Made by a program: the position numbers and the translations under genes. The notes beneath the pieces were generated by a model. The model was not told the DNA's origin. It did no database searches and saw nothing but the letters and a program-made list of their open reading frames with translations. A stretch of 64,000 nt of DNA from Clitopilus passeckerianus (lineage: Eukaryota; Basidiomycota; Agaricomycetes; Agaricales; Entolomataceae), in NCBI GenBank assembly GCA_944990035.1, contig CALYLX010000116.1, positions 124,001 to 188,000 of the forward strand, written 5' to 3'. This document shows positions 1-11,301 of the stretch, piece by piece; position 1 is the stretch's first letter; each line of letters starts with the position of its first letter.

Positions 1-2501
1 GCCCACTCTTTCCCATGCGTTACGATGAAGACACATCGTAATGCGCTGCGCCCCGAGAGGATTCCTAAGATGTCCCGCCCTCTCTCGAAGCGAGGTGATG
101 GCCACCCGAGTGGCGGACCACTCGCAGAACCGGATCGGATAGCGCATGGTCGTATGCAGAAAGTGGAAAATATCGTTGCCCGTTTATGGGCATTTGGGAC
201 CGGCGTTTACAGGGTACAAGTCCAGGACTCGAGTCGTCGTCGCTACGTCAGACATCATCATGCCTAAACTCAATCCCATCCCTCGTCGAACCCTGCCTGT
301 CGTCAATTGACGGAGGTTGTTGGAGTCAGTGTATCCAAGCAGGTAGTGCCTCCAGAATGTATGAAGGACGTGTGATCTTCAACTCATTCTTGGCTCCGTC
401 GTTAATGAAAATTGCGTACCCTCGCCAAATGAAATCATCAGATGGAATTATCACAAGGATATCTCACCGCGTTTGCTCGTTCTTGGAACATTCATCGATA
501 ATCATCAACAGGCGGTGATCATTCTACCCTTGACTATTCGTTCACCTCAATTCGATTGGGTCGCGTAAAAGCGTGGAGAGCGATCGAATGTATCTGCAGG
601 AATTTCGACGGAGGTAAAAGGTTAAAATCTGATCCCCATGTGAACATGGTACTCTAGGTGGGGTAAGACGAGTGTGAATCGAGATGGAAATCTTTCATCA
701 GGTCGCTGTGAACGTATCATCTCTCTCCCAAGGCAAGGCTATCAGTCCTCTAGGCTGAGGTGCTTTTCCGAGATTCTACCACCGAGGATGCGGCCACTTG
801 ACGGCCGAAATGACCAGATTTGTCACATTCTTGTGATATCGCGTGAACGCTTCGCCTGATTGAGGTATTTTTGACTGATGAGGATGAGAAGTCATGTCAA
901 GAAGGACAGATCTTATCTCAGGCATGCGTATAATGGGAGAATACTGAGGCTGTAGCAGGGGGCTAAACGTCGCCTGAAGATATACAGATAGATATCAGGA
1001 ACTCGATAACCTGCCAAAACGCGGCCTGTCTGCATTTCTTGAGCCTTGCCTTTTGGCTGGAGATTCTCGAAGGCCGTCCCGGCACGTTCACAGAAGACGG
1101 CCTAGTAATCCGATGATGGCGGCCGATACTCTCAGTGGCGCAGATAGCTGAACGTGTATGAGATCCGCCTCGGGCCCGTGACGGCCAGTCGATCCTGCAA
1201 GGACGCAATGATTCACAACCTCTCGCTATGCAAAAATAGGATGCTGTAGAATCAATCATGCTGAAATGAAAGATCTGGTCATCCGGGTTGGCCGGGGAGG
1301 CTAAGGGTCAGTCAGGATTGAGAACCGCATCTTTGTATCCAAGAAACGAGGTGTTTGAGCTGCCAAATCGGCAATGTTGAGAACATTGTCTCGACTGAAT
1401 GTGATTCTGAATACATAGTTAGAAGACTAAGTGCAATTCAATGGTTGCCATTGGTTCGGTATTCGCCACTCAATGCCGCGGCGGCTAGAGTAAATTATTC
1501 TTCAATTATTGCATTACTTCGCCGACAACAAATTCTGTTATTCTCACAGCTTCCACCGCGTCCAATTCCGCAGTAACGGATGCAGTTTCAAGATCCTGAG
1601 AATAATATTGGTCAAGAGTAAAAGTACAATATCCTGTCAGTGATGCGTGATCATGAACAGAATCCCACAGGCTCTCAGAGTTCAATGTTTGAAGATAGTA
1701 ATATGTCAGGTATCAGTTCGGTGAAATCACGGCCGCACCCAAGACAGCGTCAGCGCTGTTAAGCATTTTTCGGACGAAATCGTATGACGAACACCGATTC
1801 TCGTATCTCTGGAGACTGGTGATCTTCACTGGTGATTATTTTTATGTCAAATCGATGGGTAAAAATCGGTAAAGCCGCAGAGAAGAATGTCTAGAGCCGT
1901 TGCGTCCAACGTGGTCTCGAGCACCGCTACTTGGACCGAAGAGGTGGCGACGGCATTTGTATACCTTTCATCCAAGAGTTCTCAGGCAGGTTCAAACCCG
2001 ACGATCAATTGCAAATGGGCCGAGAGAACTTGATCAGCTGGAGAAGCCCAGAGAAACAGAATTGTAGAAGACTCGTATTATAATGAAGGTATATCCGTGT
2101 TAAGGAAGAGGACTGAAGTGCTTTAAGATAAGGCTGCGGCACAGGGATCACTGTGGGAGCCAAAGCTGAAAGGCCTGACCCAAGGGACAGGTATTGGCAG
2201 ACGAGCTTACGACACCGATGCCTCTACTAGACGGCAAGCTCAGAGATTGGCCCCAAGATAACAAATCGAGCACAATTGCACGCGTTTCTTCGAGTCCAGA
2301 GTCGGCGAGATAACACTAGCAATGTGGATTGTGTGATCATGTGTGAGGGACCCGAAGCACCGAGCTCAAGGAGATATCATTGTTCATTTGCTAGAGTGTT
2401 CAGATGACACAAACCAGAAAGAAGCTTGGGAAGCTAAGGCTTCCTTTGATACCTCTAAATATATTCGCATAATTTTCATACAGGATGGGTATTCAATCAC
2501 C
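1..2501. other. Left-end stretch without recognisable gene
   Basis: Only short overlapping open frames occur on both strands, none with a recognisable motif, a plausible splice chain or a start supported by a promoter. The longest reading frames (about 100 codons near 186-518 and 963-1259) have erratic composition. I see no terminal repeats, transposase or reverse-transcriptase motif. It may be intergenic sequence or long-decayed material. Confidence 0.5.
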
Positions 2502-3506
2502 TTAGGGTTTATCGACTCTATTCCAAACGAAGTTCCGAATTTCCTCTCCAGGATCGCATTTCCTAAGCTTGTCGTAGTCATACCAGACAAGAGCCTCATT
2601 TGAGTAAGCAACGAACGCTTTTTGTGCCAGCGAGTATGCAGATCCCTTGACATAGAAAGTCGCAGGGTCCTCCTTAACATTCGGAGCTGCCTCAGAAGGC
2701 AGCTTGATCCTATATCCGATGAGAAGCTGCGAAGGAGCGGCCGATGTTCAATACTTAGCACATCAAGAAAAATGAGAGGGATTAACGGACCGTATCCGGA
2801 TAGGTGACTGGTCGGCGGAACTGCACATCTACAGACTTGAGAATTAGCGAGATGCCTTTGCCCTTGATCATATCCTGAGCCCGAGACGGTCCGCCAAGCG
2901 CATTTCCTAAGGACACCATCCATTGAATCCTACTCTAAGCATCTTGTAAGTACATTGAATGGTAAGGGCCAGCTAATAGACTCACAGACTCAAAGAAGCG
3001 CACTAATCGTCATAGATTACGTGTTAGAAGCATCGGTCCGTAATCCCGAGCCGAATGCACTTACGATAACGAACGTTATTGACATGTCTGCAAAGGATGT
3101 CGCATTGTTAGGGCTAATATCACTCCGTAAATGGTGTTCTCTCACTGGAATGCATCCTGGTCGCCCCAAACAATCCGCTGCTCCCAGAAGGAGCTCGGGT
3201 CACAGCCCGCCAGTGTTAGTCTTCGTTGGGCATCTTCAATGGTAGCTCTAGGAATGGTAGAATCCGGCGTTTCCGGATTTGTTACAGGCTCATCTGGTGA
3301 AGTTGGTCCTTGTGTACCAGGTGCAAGATAGTACGGAGAGGATGGATCCTGGAATGCGGCTTGTAAGACCTGAGCAACACGAAAGTAAGAAAATTGTGGG
3401 CGGTGTAAGCGTCAAAGAATTCGCGCACCTTAACCGAGTTATGTCTTGCAAAATACGCCCTCCGTGTGGTTGTACAGAGACCAGGTCGTAAAGGTTGCCA
3501 GAGCAT
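2502..3506 (-). CDS. Mitochondrial acyl-CoA thioesterase-like hotdog protein (4HBT family)
   Basis: Six exons read on the minus strand: 3506-3429, 3369-3146, 3087-3065, 3002-2986, 2934-2791 and 2726-2502. They total 711 nt, 236 residues plus stop. Exons 3 and 4 are only 23 and 17 nt. The N-terminus (MLWQPLRPGLCTTTRRAYFA) is rich in Arg and lacks acidic residues, as a mitochondrial presequence would be. The core motif WGDQDAFQHVNNVRYLRFFE is split over exons 2-4 and matches the 4-hydroxybenzoyl-CoA thioesterase signature (D-x-D/N-H-V-N-N...Y-x-R-F-F-E), in which the first Asp region and the helix-start His/Asn line the active site. By family it should hydrolyse an acyl-CoA; the substrate cannot be told. 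It diverges from the secreted gene at 3925. Long single-frame readings in this area are wrong-frame shadows of this gene. Confidence 0.8.
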
Positions 3507-3924
3507 CGTGTGTTGTTGGAGGAGAGCAGCACTTCGGGTTGTTACATAACCGGTATGCTGCTTGACATTAAACCGCCATCATCTCAGGGACACCTATAAG
3601 CCGGAATGCTTGAAAGATCCAAGCAATTCGTACTGTGAATGGAAAGGAAAGCAAGATACCATCGAGGCTGAACGGCCCAAGTCGTGCAGCCACCCTCAGC
3701 CTAGGTTTGGTGAGTATTCCAAAGCTAACCATCAGCACGCAAAAACTCTTGATTCAGCCGCCTGGTCTGTTCCACAACCATGATTAACCAGGAGTCAGCC
3801 ATGCGGACCTTTCTTCTCTCACTTAACCTGTACTCTGAGGTCCTGGTGATCTTGGAAGAATCGACTGCGTGCTGAAACTTCCGAGCCACCCTTCACGCGT
3901 TTGTCCACAAGGATCCTACACGGG
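3507..3924. other. Shared upstream region between divergent genes
   Basis: About 420 nt separate the thioesterase start (minus) from the secreted-protein start (plus), so promoters of both genes must lie here. No clear TATA box is visible. Confidence 0.4.
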
Positions 3925-5481
3925 ATGTCTTTTGTTTCCTCCGGATCCTTCTCGCTGCTCGTAGCCCCTCTCTTTCTTCCCAACCTCCTAGGCCAGGTCG
4001 ATGCAGCACCAGTCACAGCCCATTCTCGACATTTCCGAGCTCAAGTCAGGTCAGGAACGGCCGACGAGCAGCCTGTCATCGGACATCGTCACTTCCACTT
4101 AGGCCGTTCCCACCATGCCAGAGCGCATAAGCACAGGAGGCTTAGAAAGCGCCAGGATAGTGACCCCGGCCCGAACAACCTCAAGAAAAGTGACAGAATC
4201 ATGGGCACTATTGATATAGTGGTTAGTTCTGCCCTTCTCGACAGCCTGGTTAAATTTAGTTCTAACAAGACCCTGTAGCTTCCCAGAGAAGATGAAGACG
4301 ACCCCTCATGGATGGCCTCGCTCCATGCAGACTGCACAGCCGACCCATGTGCCTTCGACATAACGAGTCGGGAACCCACCCCAGTTTTCCTAGTTGACGC
4401 ACCAGAGGACGGTTTCAAATTCTCGGCTACCGCAGACGGTGTCACCTTCAAACCTGTTCTCCTCGAAATTCCCTCCGGCCGGCTCAAGCACCAGGGTAAA
4501 GAGAAGGCGGGTCTCCAATGTGTTACATATCGCATTGGAAATGAGAAGCCCACTTCCTCCGCTATGACAATCGAGCCATGTGTCAAAGGTGTTGAGGCTC
4601 CTCAAGGTGGTGTCAATGCCAAGGCGGCTGACCCGGTAAAGAGTCAAATCTTTGCTTACCACCAGAAGTCGAGGACCATACGGCCGTTTTGGCTTGCTGG
4701 GATTCAACCACATGAGGAGGCGAAGCCAACCCCGGTTGATCTGGATGACAGAGCTGTCACGCCTCCTGCTCAGCACATAGCAATGAGATTTGCGCCGAGT
4801 GCTTCGGAGGTGCTAGATACGCGACAGGAAGTCGAGGCCCCCGATCCAGAACCTGTAACATCGACCATTACATCGACAACGACCATAACATTAACGGAGG
4901 CAGTTGCTCCTACACCTACCCCCGAAACCCCCACCGAGCAAGCAGACGATGCTGGCGATGAATCCCCCTCGGCACTAGTTCCCGCTACAACCAGCACAGC
5001 AGATCCCATTGCACTCACAGATCCCACAGCACCCGCTGCCCTTCGCAGGCAGGTAGCGTCATCCGATGTGCAACCTAGCTCATCAACCTCAGCCACGCCT
5101 TCCGCTACGCCATCTTCCATTCCGGCAGCAGCTCCAATGAACGCTACCGAGGTTGCAGAAAACATTGCCAGCGAAGCCACCATCCAGGAAGAGCTGGCGA
5201 AGGAAGGAGACGAGCCTGTCGCTGCTAATGTGTCTGGGACACCAGATCCAGTATCACCTGCTACGGAGGGCAGCCATGCTCAGTTGGACAAATCGAGGGT
5301 AGAGTTCCCCGAAGGTATAGCCGCCTCAAAGAATGAGCATTCAGATGGGAAGGCAGTCGGATATGGGCCGATAGGGAAGGCTGAGGCTTTGGCTGATAGT
5401 GGTGACGATATTATGACACTCTTAGATACCGAACCTTATGTTTGGAAATTCGAGGAATTCAAGGGGAAGAATAGATGGTAG
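3925..5481 (+). CDS. Secreted Ser/Thr/Pro-rich hypothetical protein
   Basis: Two exons, 3925-4218 and 4279-5481, give 498 residues; the 60 nt intron carries the only in-frame stop between them. The chosen Met opens a hydrophobic signal peptide (SLLVAPLFLPNLLGQVDA) with a likely cleavage before APVTA. A basic, His-rich stretch ending RRLRKRQ near residue 77 resembles a Kex2-type processing site. The middle of the protein holds a few Cys (DCTADPC, LQC, EPC) that could form disulfides. Residues from about 270 on are Pro/Thr/Ser/Ala-rich, typical of O-glycosylated wall or matrix linkers. The C-terminus is acidic and ends without a GPI signal. I do not recognise the family; the role is unknown. 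Confidence 0.7.
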
Positions 5482-5743
5482 TTTTGTATCCAGGCACTTC
5501 TAAAATTATTCTATAATTATTCATGGACGGGGCCACTTAATACTGTATATAGCCTTCCTACTTGCACGTAATTCTGGAAAAGTTAAAATTTCTTACTTGT
5601 CTTTTTTGCAATTGCGCATTCGAACGGAAGACCCGAGCGGATCAGGGTCGTTTGATCGAGGAGGTGTGGGGACGAGTCAGTTTGCAAAGTCGTCAGACCA
5701 GCCGAATCTTTCTTTTCGTTCCACCATCACTAACTCGTGTGCT

Positions 5744-7048
5744 ATGGAACGCGTACTCAGTGTACAATCTCACGTCGTCTTTGGCTACGTCGGTGGAAAG
5801 GCTGCTACCTTTCCCCTGCAATGCCTTGGGTATGATGTCGATGTAAGCCGTTATCTTATTTGTTGAGGACTTGGTACAAGAGTTCATCTTAAAGGTAGTG
5901 AACACGGTACATTTCTCCAATCATGCCGGTATGTTCAAAAAATTGGTTGCTCTCCAGCTTGGTCACTGATGATAAGCTTATAGGGTACGGTCGTGGAGGA
6001 GGAACGAAGGCAACAGCAGAAGAACTCAACGCTCTCTTTGAGAGCCTCAGGCAAAATGAGCTCATGATACCCGACAGGCTCCTTACTGGCACGTTTAATT
6101 TGCTCTACTCAAGAACACCGAGCTTATTTTGTTTCCTCAGGTTATATTCCAGGCGCAGACGGTCTCTCTGCCGTAGCTGGTCTCGCAAAGAACCTGAAGG
6201 CCCAATACCCCAAGCTCATTTATTTGCTGGATCGTGAGCATCATGAGGTTTCATGATATCATCCCTTGCTCATGTTCACTTTTCTAGCTGTCATGGGTGA
6301 TGCTGGACGTCTGTACGTCTCCCCAGATGTCATTCCGGTTTACCGGGAGATGCTTCCGTTGTCCACTATCATCACGCCGAACTGGTTCGAGGTCGAGTAA
6401 GTTCCTTTCTTATTGGGATAATACGGTTCCCTTTCTGACTAAAATTTCTCCACCAGGACACTCACTGGCGTTGAGCTCAAAGATCTCGAGTCCTTGCGCA
6501 AAGCCTTCACGGTCCTGCACGAACAATACGGGGTGCCCAATGTCGTGATGTCATCAATTCCATTAAAGTCATGGCTCCTCGAGGCCCTCCCTGAAGCCCT
6601 ACAACCGCCTTCGGATGCGGATTACCTACTCTGCATGACCTCTTCGACTTCTTCCTCGTCCCGTCAACCTATCATCCACGCTCACTGCATCCCGCTCATT
6701 CCAGGCTACTTCTCCGGCGTTGGAGACCTGTTCTCCGCTCTCCTTTTGGGGCACTATAATCCCAAAGTAGATGCCCTCGCGACTGAAGACCAGACACCTG
6801 TTTCCCTTGCTGCTGCTTATGCAGTTTCAAAAACCCACCATATTCTGCAATTGACACATGAGTATGCGCAGGCCCTGCCGGAGGAGGAGAAGCAGGTAAC
6901 CGATGACGAGAAGGACAAAGAAGAGCCGTTGAGAAAGACTCGCAGGATGCGTGGAAGGGAGTTGAGGTTGGTGCAAGGCCAGGATGCTCTTAGAGGCCAT
7001 GGGGTATATGTGACCCAGCTCAAGCATTGGGACAATTTCTGGGGTTAG
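5744..7048 (+). CDS. BUD16: Pyridoxal kinase
   Basis: Six exons: 5744-5842, 5895-5928, 5984-6088, 6141-6233, 6288-6396, 6457-7048. The product phosphorylates pyridoxal, pyridoxine and pyridoxamine with ATP in the cytosol (vitamin B6 salvage). Family marks are visible: N-terminal [21 protein letters not shown] (substrate pocket), [44 protein letters not shown], and near the end [19 protein letters not shown], where GxGD holds the catalytic Asp. The start is the Met directly before this conserved N-terminus. Intron 3 starts with GC rather than GT (see findings). Length and domain order are normal for a fungal pyridoxal kinase. Confidence 0.93.
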
Positions 7049-7481
7049 ATTCATGCTTGGTATACCACAGCTTACGCATAGATTTGTAGATCGCCCTATA
7101 TCCTATCGTAGAGGATTCTAGAATGAACACTGGATACCTCCTTTCACCTACCTCCGTGTAGTCTGCCGGTTCCTGAGCGCTGGTGTGCTTCATAGCATGC
7201 GACCCCCAGGTACGTTAGTAGTCGGGCGCTCCCAATCGTCATTACCAAACCTCCTCCAGACACCATGCCACCGTCGTATTATCAACTCTGATCAGGGGTT
7301 ACTCGGTTGACATGGGGTCGAAATGAATGTACTTGGATGCTTCGTCAATGCGATTTGTCTGAGGGCTTACTACTCACTCGATCAAAATCGAACAGCTACG
7401 GCTATTGGAGTATTTAAATGAACTTCGAACGACACATCGGATGGCTTCAGAAAACTCGGAAACATCTTCTCCAACTAGACC
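7049..7481. other. Intergenic, 3' of pyridoxal kinase
   Basis: About 430 nt lie between the kinase stop and the first recognisable old-yellow-enzyme sequence. Nothing else is seen in it. Confidence 0.4.
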
Positions 7482-8696
7482 ATGTCTGCTACCCCAGTGC
7501 TTTTCCAGCCTACCAGGGCACCTTAACCGAAGGAGTATTACTCTCAACGTAGCAGGGTGCCAGGAAAGTTGCTCATCTCTGAAGGCACCATCGTCGCGCC
7601 TAAGGCCAGCGGAATACCGCATCTAGCTGGCATATGGGGTGATAAGCAAATCGCTGGACAGACGTACGTAAATTCTCTGGCCCTTTCTTAAAGCGCACGC
7701 TCACAAATTTCCCTTGTAGATTACAGATGAAGTTCATAAGAATGGTTCTTCCGTTTTCCTGCAAATCGACGCCATGGGGAGAGAGGCTGATCGCCGCTGA
7801 ATCTGTGGATGCCCCGTCTCCCTTGCCCATGTCAATTGACCCTCCATCTCACTCAATTAGTTGAGAGTTGAACAAGGAAGAAATCAAGGAATACATTGAT
7901 CTATACACCCAAGCCGCCATAAATGGTGTTGAGAAGGCTGGGTTCGATGGAGTCGAGATCCATGCCGTCAGTGGTGGCCTCGCGACCAATACCTCCAGGA
8001 TATCTCCAATCAACGCACTAACGAATGGCGCGGTGGAAAGGTGGAGAATCGAAGCAAGTTCGCACTGCAGCTGGTGGATGCATTGGCATATGCAATCGGA
8101 GAAGACAAAACATCAATAAGGATTTCGCCTTGGAATAGATTCGCAGGAGATATATTCTTCCTATCCGTGTGTTGTCAACAATCTGACGTGGAGAAATACC
8201 ACCGTAGGAATGGGAATGAAAGACCCAATCCCACAATGCTCCCACCTCGCCTCGGAGCTCAAGGAAAGACACCCCAACCTAGCTTATCTCCATGTCATTG
8301 AACCTCGTGTCGGTGGGGACTCTGATCAAAGCCATTCCGCACATGCCGAGTCCAACGACTTCCTGAGGGATATCTGGGCTCCTCGTCCATTTATCTCTGC
8401 TGGAGGTTACACTCGTGACATCGCTCTGAAAGCCTCAGAGAGGATTGGCGAACTGATAGCATTCGGCGGCAGACAGTCCATTGCCAACGTGAGTTTGTTG
8501 CCCACCTTCCTCCTTGTAGTTGGTGCTAACGGACATATTATAGCCTGACCTTCCGTTGCGCCCTAACGAGAATATCTCTCTAAACACATACAGCAGGCCA
8601 ACCTTCTACATCCCTGGTGACCGACCGGATGCCAATGTTGGATACATTGACTACCCGTTCGCACTTGAGCAGACATCGTCTCTGATCGGTGGTTAA
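7482..8696 (+). pseudogene. Old yellow enzyme (NADH:flavin oxidoreductase) pseudogene
   Basis: Scattered blocks of an OYE-type FMN oxidoreductase can be read on the plus strand. In order they are: YYSQRSRVPGKLLISEGT, GIWGDKQIAGQT, VHKNGSSVFLQIDAMGREAD, KEEIKEYIDLYTQAAINGVE, KAGFDGVEIHA, DISNQRTNEW and KVENRSKFALQLVDALA. Next come MKDPIPQCSHLASELKE and FISAGGYTRDIALKASE, and the C-terminal RPTFYIPGDRPDANVGYIDY. The gene cannot be read through. The N-terminal barrel start is mostly missing. A stop follows GREADRR. A TGA precedes ELNKEEIKEY where relatives have Arg. One base is missing after VEIHA (about 7979-7983), inside the block that normally reads NGYLxDQFLQ. The last third is well preserved. 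A working OYE would reduce alpha,beta-unsaturated carbonyls; this copy cannot make the full protein. Confidence 0.8.
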
Positions 8697-8956
8697 AGGA
8701 AGGACGAAGAATCATTCGTCGTAGTACCGCGATTTATCTCTAGATAATAGATATTACATTATTCATTAATCTAACGCTAACTGTTGTGATTCTGTCCTGC
8801 AAGTTTTGCGATACAAAAACAACATTGGGCGACTCTATTGAACACCTAACATGACCAACATTACTCACGCATGCATACAACAGCAAGAAATACGGATGAT
8901 CCCAAAATACAAAGAGATTCTCCGTCAGGGTGTTGCTACGTCTGACTTCATTCATT

Positions 8957-10914
8957 TCAATCCTCATCATCACCAATGACATGGTGAGACGCCTGTGTCC
9001 TCTCAGCAGTTGGCACCCTGGAATACCACGACGTCCCGGCTGCCCCTCGCGGTGTTTCCGCTAGCTCAATGCCTCCAGCAACGCGGTCCCCATTCCGGCC
9101 GTCCGGGCTAGGCGCGTTTCGTCCAGTAGTGCAGTATAGGTGGAGTAGGACGTTGACGAAGGTGTAGAGGAAGAACGCGATGCTATTGAAGGATGAAAGT
9201 GTGAGTGAAGTATTGGCCATGACAAGACCATGGGACAAACCTAAACATGATCAGGACGTAAGTGACATGGTCCATCTCTTGGTCATGAACGAATCGAAGT
9301 TCTTCATCCGTGGCGGACATAAAGAGGAGTCCAGCGGCGACCAGCAGCTAATGAAACCGTGAGCCACCGAGGTCACAAGTACAGCACGGTCTGGCTTACG
9401 AAAGGAGGCAGATGCCTGAACGACCTGGCTGCAGCGCTTTTGTTCTCAGCAGAAACCTCAGATGACTTGAGTCCAGCAAGTGTGTGATCACTGTTGTTGT
9501 CATCATCAAGTTCGCTGTGCTCTGCCTTAAACGAGGGCGCGAAGAAGCAGATTTCGATGATGCGAGTAACACCTGCTAACATCAGGGTTTGGCCGAAAAT
9601 GGCATGCACTTTGGTTGAGATCATCAGAACTTGGGCGTGTTCAGACATGGCCCAACCGGTCAGGATAATTCTGGTTTTGCGTAATTACAATGAGATAATG
9701 AGAATGTATGCGAGGAGGGAAAACTCACATAAGGCCCGGCACGACATTGCGCTGGTTATTGCGGGACAAGAAAATACCGAGGAGGCCTCCAGCCCACCCT
9801 GGAGATAGAAGCGAATTGAGTGGCCCGAACAGGATGCATGGAAGCTGTCAATACGCACAGAGGACACCAAGAATGCTGCGGATATTAAATCAGCTGCGGG
9901 TTAGATGGTGTTCATTATTATGGACTTACGTATGCTGCATATCCTTTACTGACCACGAACCGCCATGATGCTCTGTAAACGTGTTCACTAGTGACTGGTC
10001 AGCCGAGTAAGATGGTAGAGGAAAGGAAGGGGTTACCAATGCCCTATGGGATTTCTCGAATGTCAGATCAGTGTATGCAAGAATCCCCAGCCGGCTCACC
10101 CAAAGCATAATGACCCTATATATGATAAGAATGGTTCTGAATGGAAGGGGGAAGAACTGATACTCACCACGAATCGAACCACTCAGGACTGCGTCCTTTT
10201 CGCCTAAGCCAGTTCTCTCCCACCAAAAGGAGGATCCCCATAATTATTCCGTACGCGATAAACCCACTGCCCATAATGTAGTGAGCAAGGCATTGGCCTA
10301 CATGTCGCTCAGCATGAATCCTTCGCCGAATTGAGTTGGCAAAACTTACCAAGGTGGCCACCGCGACAGTAACCCCTGAAGGCGAGTGCACCAAAAAGCA
10401 TCTGAGTCCATCCAAGAATTGGGTACGCTTTTCCAAGAATCCCGTGAGCGACAACCGCGTAAGGCCGTATCGATTTTTCGTGAATGTGTAGCTTGAGGTA
10501 GATTCCGAGAATGAGCTGGGCGCCGATGAATAGGAATAGGATGTTTGCGAAGGTTCCATGTGCTGACTTCAAGAACATTCGCCCTTTGTGTGCGTGCCCA
10601 AGGAAGTAACCGCCGATCGTCAACGCAAAGCCGGTGCTCTATCGGATCGTCTCAGTCTCATCCCGAATTCGAGTTTAATCTCTACCCACCTGAAGGGGTA
10701 CATGCCATCTACTCCTTGTGATACCAAGTACCATTCCAACCGGAAAGAGAATGCCCCAGACTGTCGCTTGGAGGAACATGTGTATCCACAGTATGGCATC
10801 CACCGGCGCATTGCGTTGTTCCTCGGTGAGTTCACCGTGATGAGGGTGTCCCCAGACAGAGCACAGTATCGACAACGAGAAAAAGGCAAGCAGCATGCGT
10901 CTGTGCGCGGTCAT
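8957..10914 (-). CDS. YTP1: YTP1-like polytopic membrane protein
   Basis: A multi-exon minus-strand gene. The start ([16 protein letters not shown]) opens a signal peptide followed by [13 protein letters not shown] and a helix with [21 protein letters not shown]. Later exons give [31 protein letters not shown] and [20 protein letters not shown]. They continue with [48 protein letters not shown], and [19 protein letters not shown]. The last helix ([12 protein letters not shown]) leads into a polar cytosolic tail. This order of an N-terminal DUF2427-like half with paired His and a C-terminal Ytp1-like half matches fungal YTP1 proteins, membrane proteins of unsettled function with some likeness to cytochrome b561/electron-transport proteins. 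The conserved His pairs could bind haem or metal; that is inference. Confidence 0.75.
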
Positions 10915-11301
10915 CGTGGGTCGTCAACGCCCTCCTGGCTGGTATCTGTAAGAGATGGTGGTCACCGCTCAAGTTAGAACACTTGACGGTTACTCGGTGA
11001 GCCCAGCCCTCGGTATACTGTAGATGACAAACTGATCTTACGTTACTGCAATGAGCTCAGAGGCATTGGAAAATAATAAAGATAAATAACGCCTTCCTTC
11101 TTGCCGAATTCGACGTCAAATCACCTGAGCGCGAAAAAAAGAAGAATTATCAAACTGGGAGGATTACCGTGGTTGGCGTCTGCTCTTAGGCATCCATGTG
11201 TATATAGGCCTTTAAGATTGCGCAGACTCTACTGCTGCTTTGACGATAACCAACATACTCAACGACCTAAAGGAAAGCTCGATAGGAAAGGACAGAAAAA
11301 C
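10915..11301. other. Divergent upstream region of YTP1-like and tRNase Z genes
   Basis: About 390 nt between two divergently transcribed genes. It must contain both promoters; no clear TATA box was seen. Confidence 0.4.

Noticed and set aside
2384..2923. 179-codon minus-strand frame as a gene
   Set aside because: It is out of frame with the thioesterase exons in the same place, whose spliced product has a clear hotdog motif.
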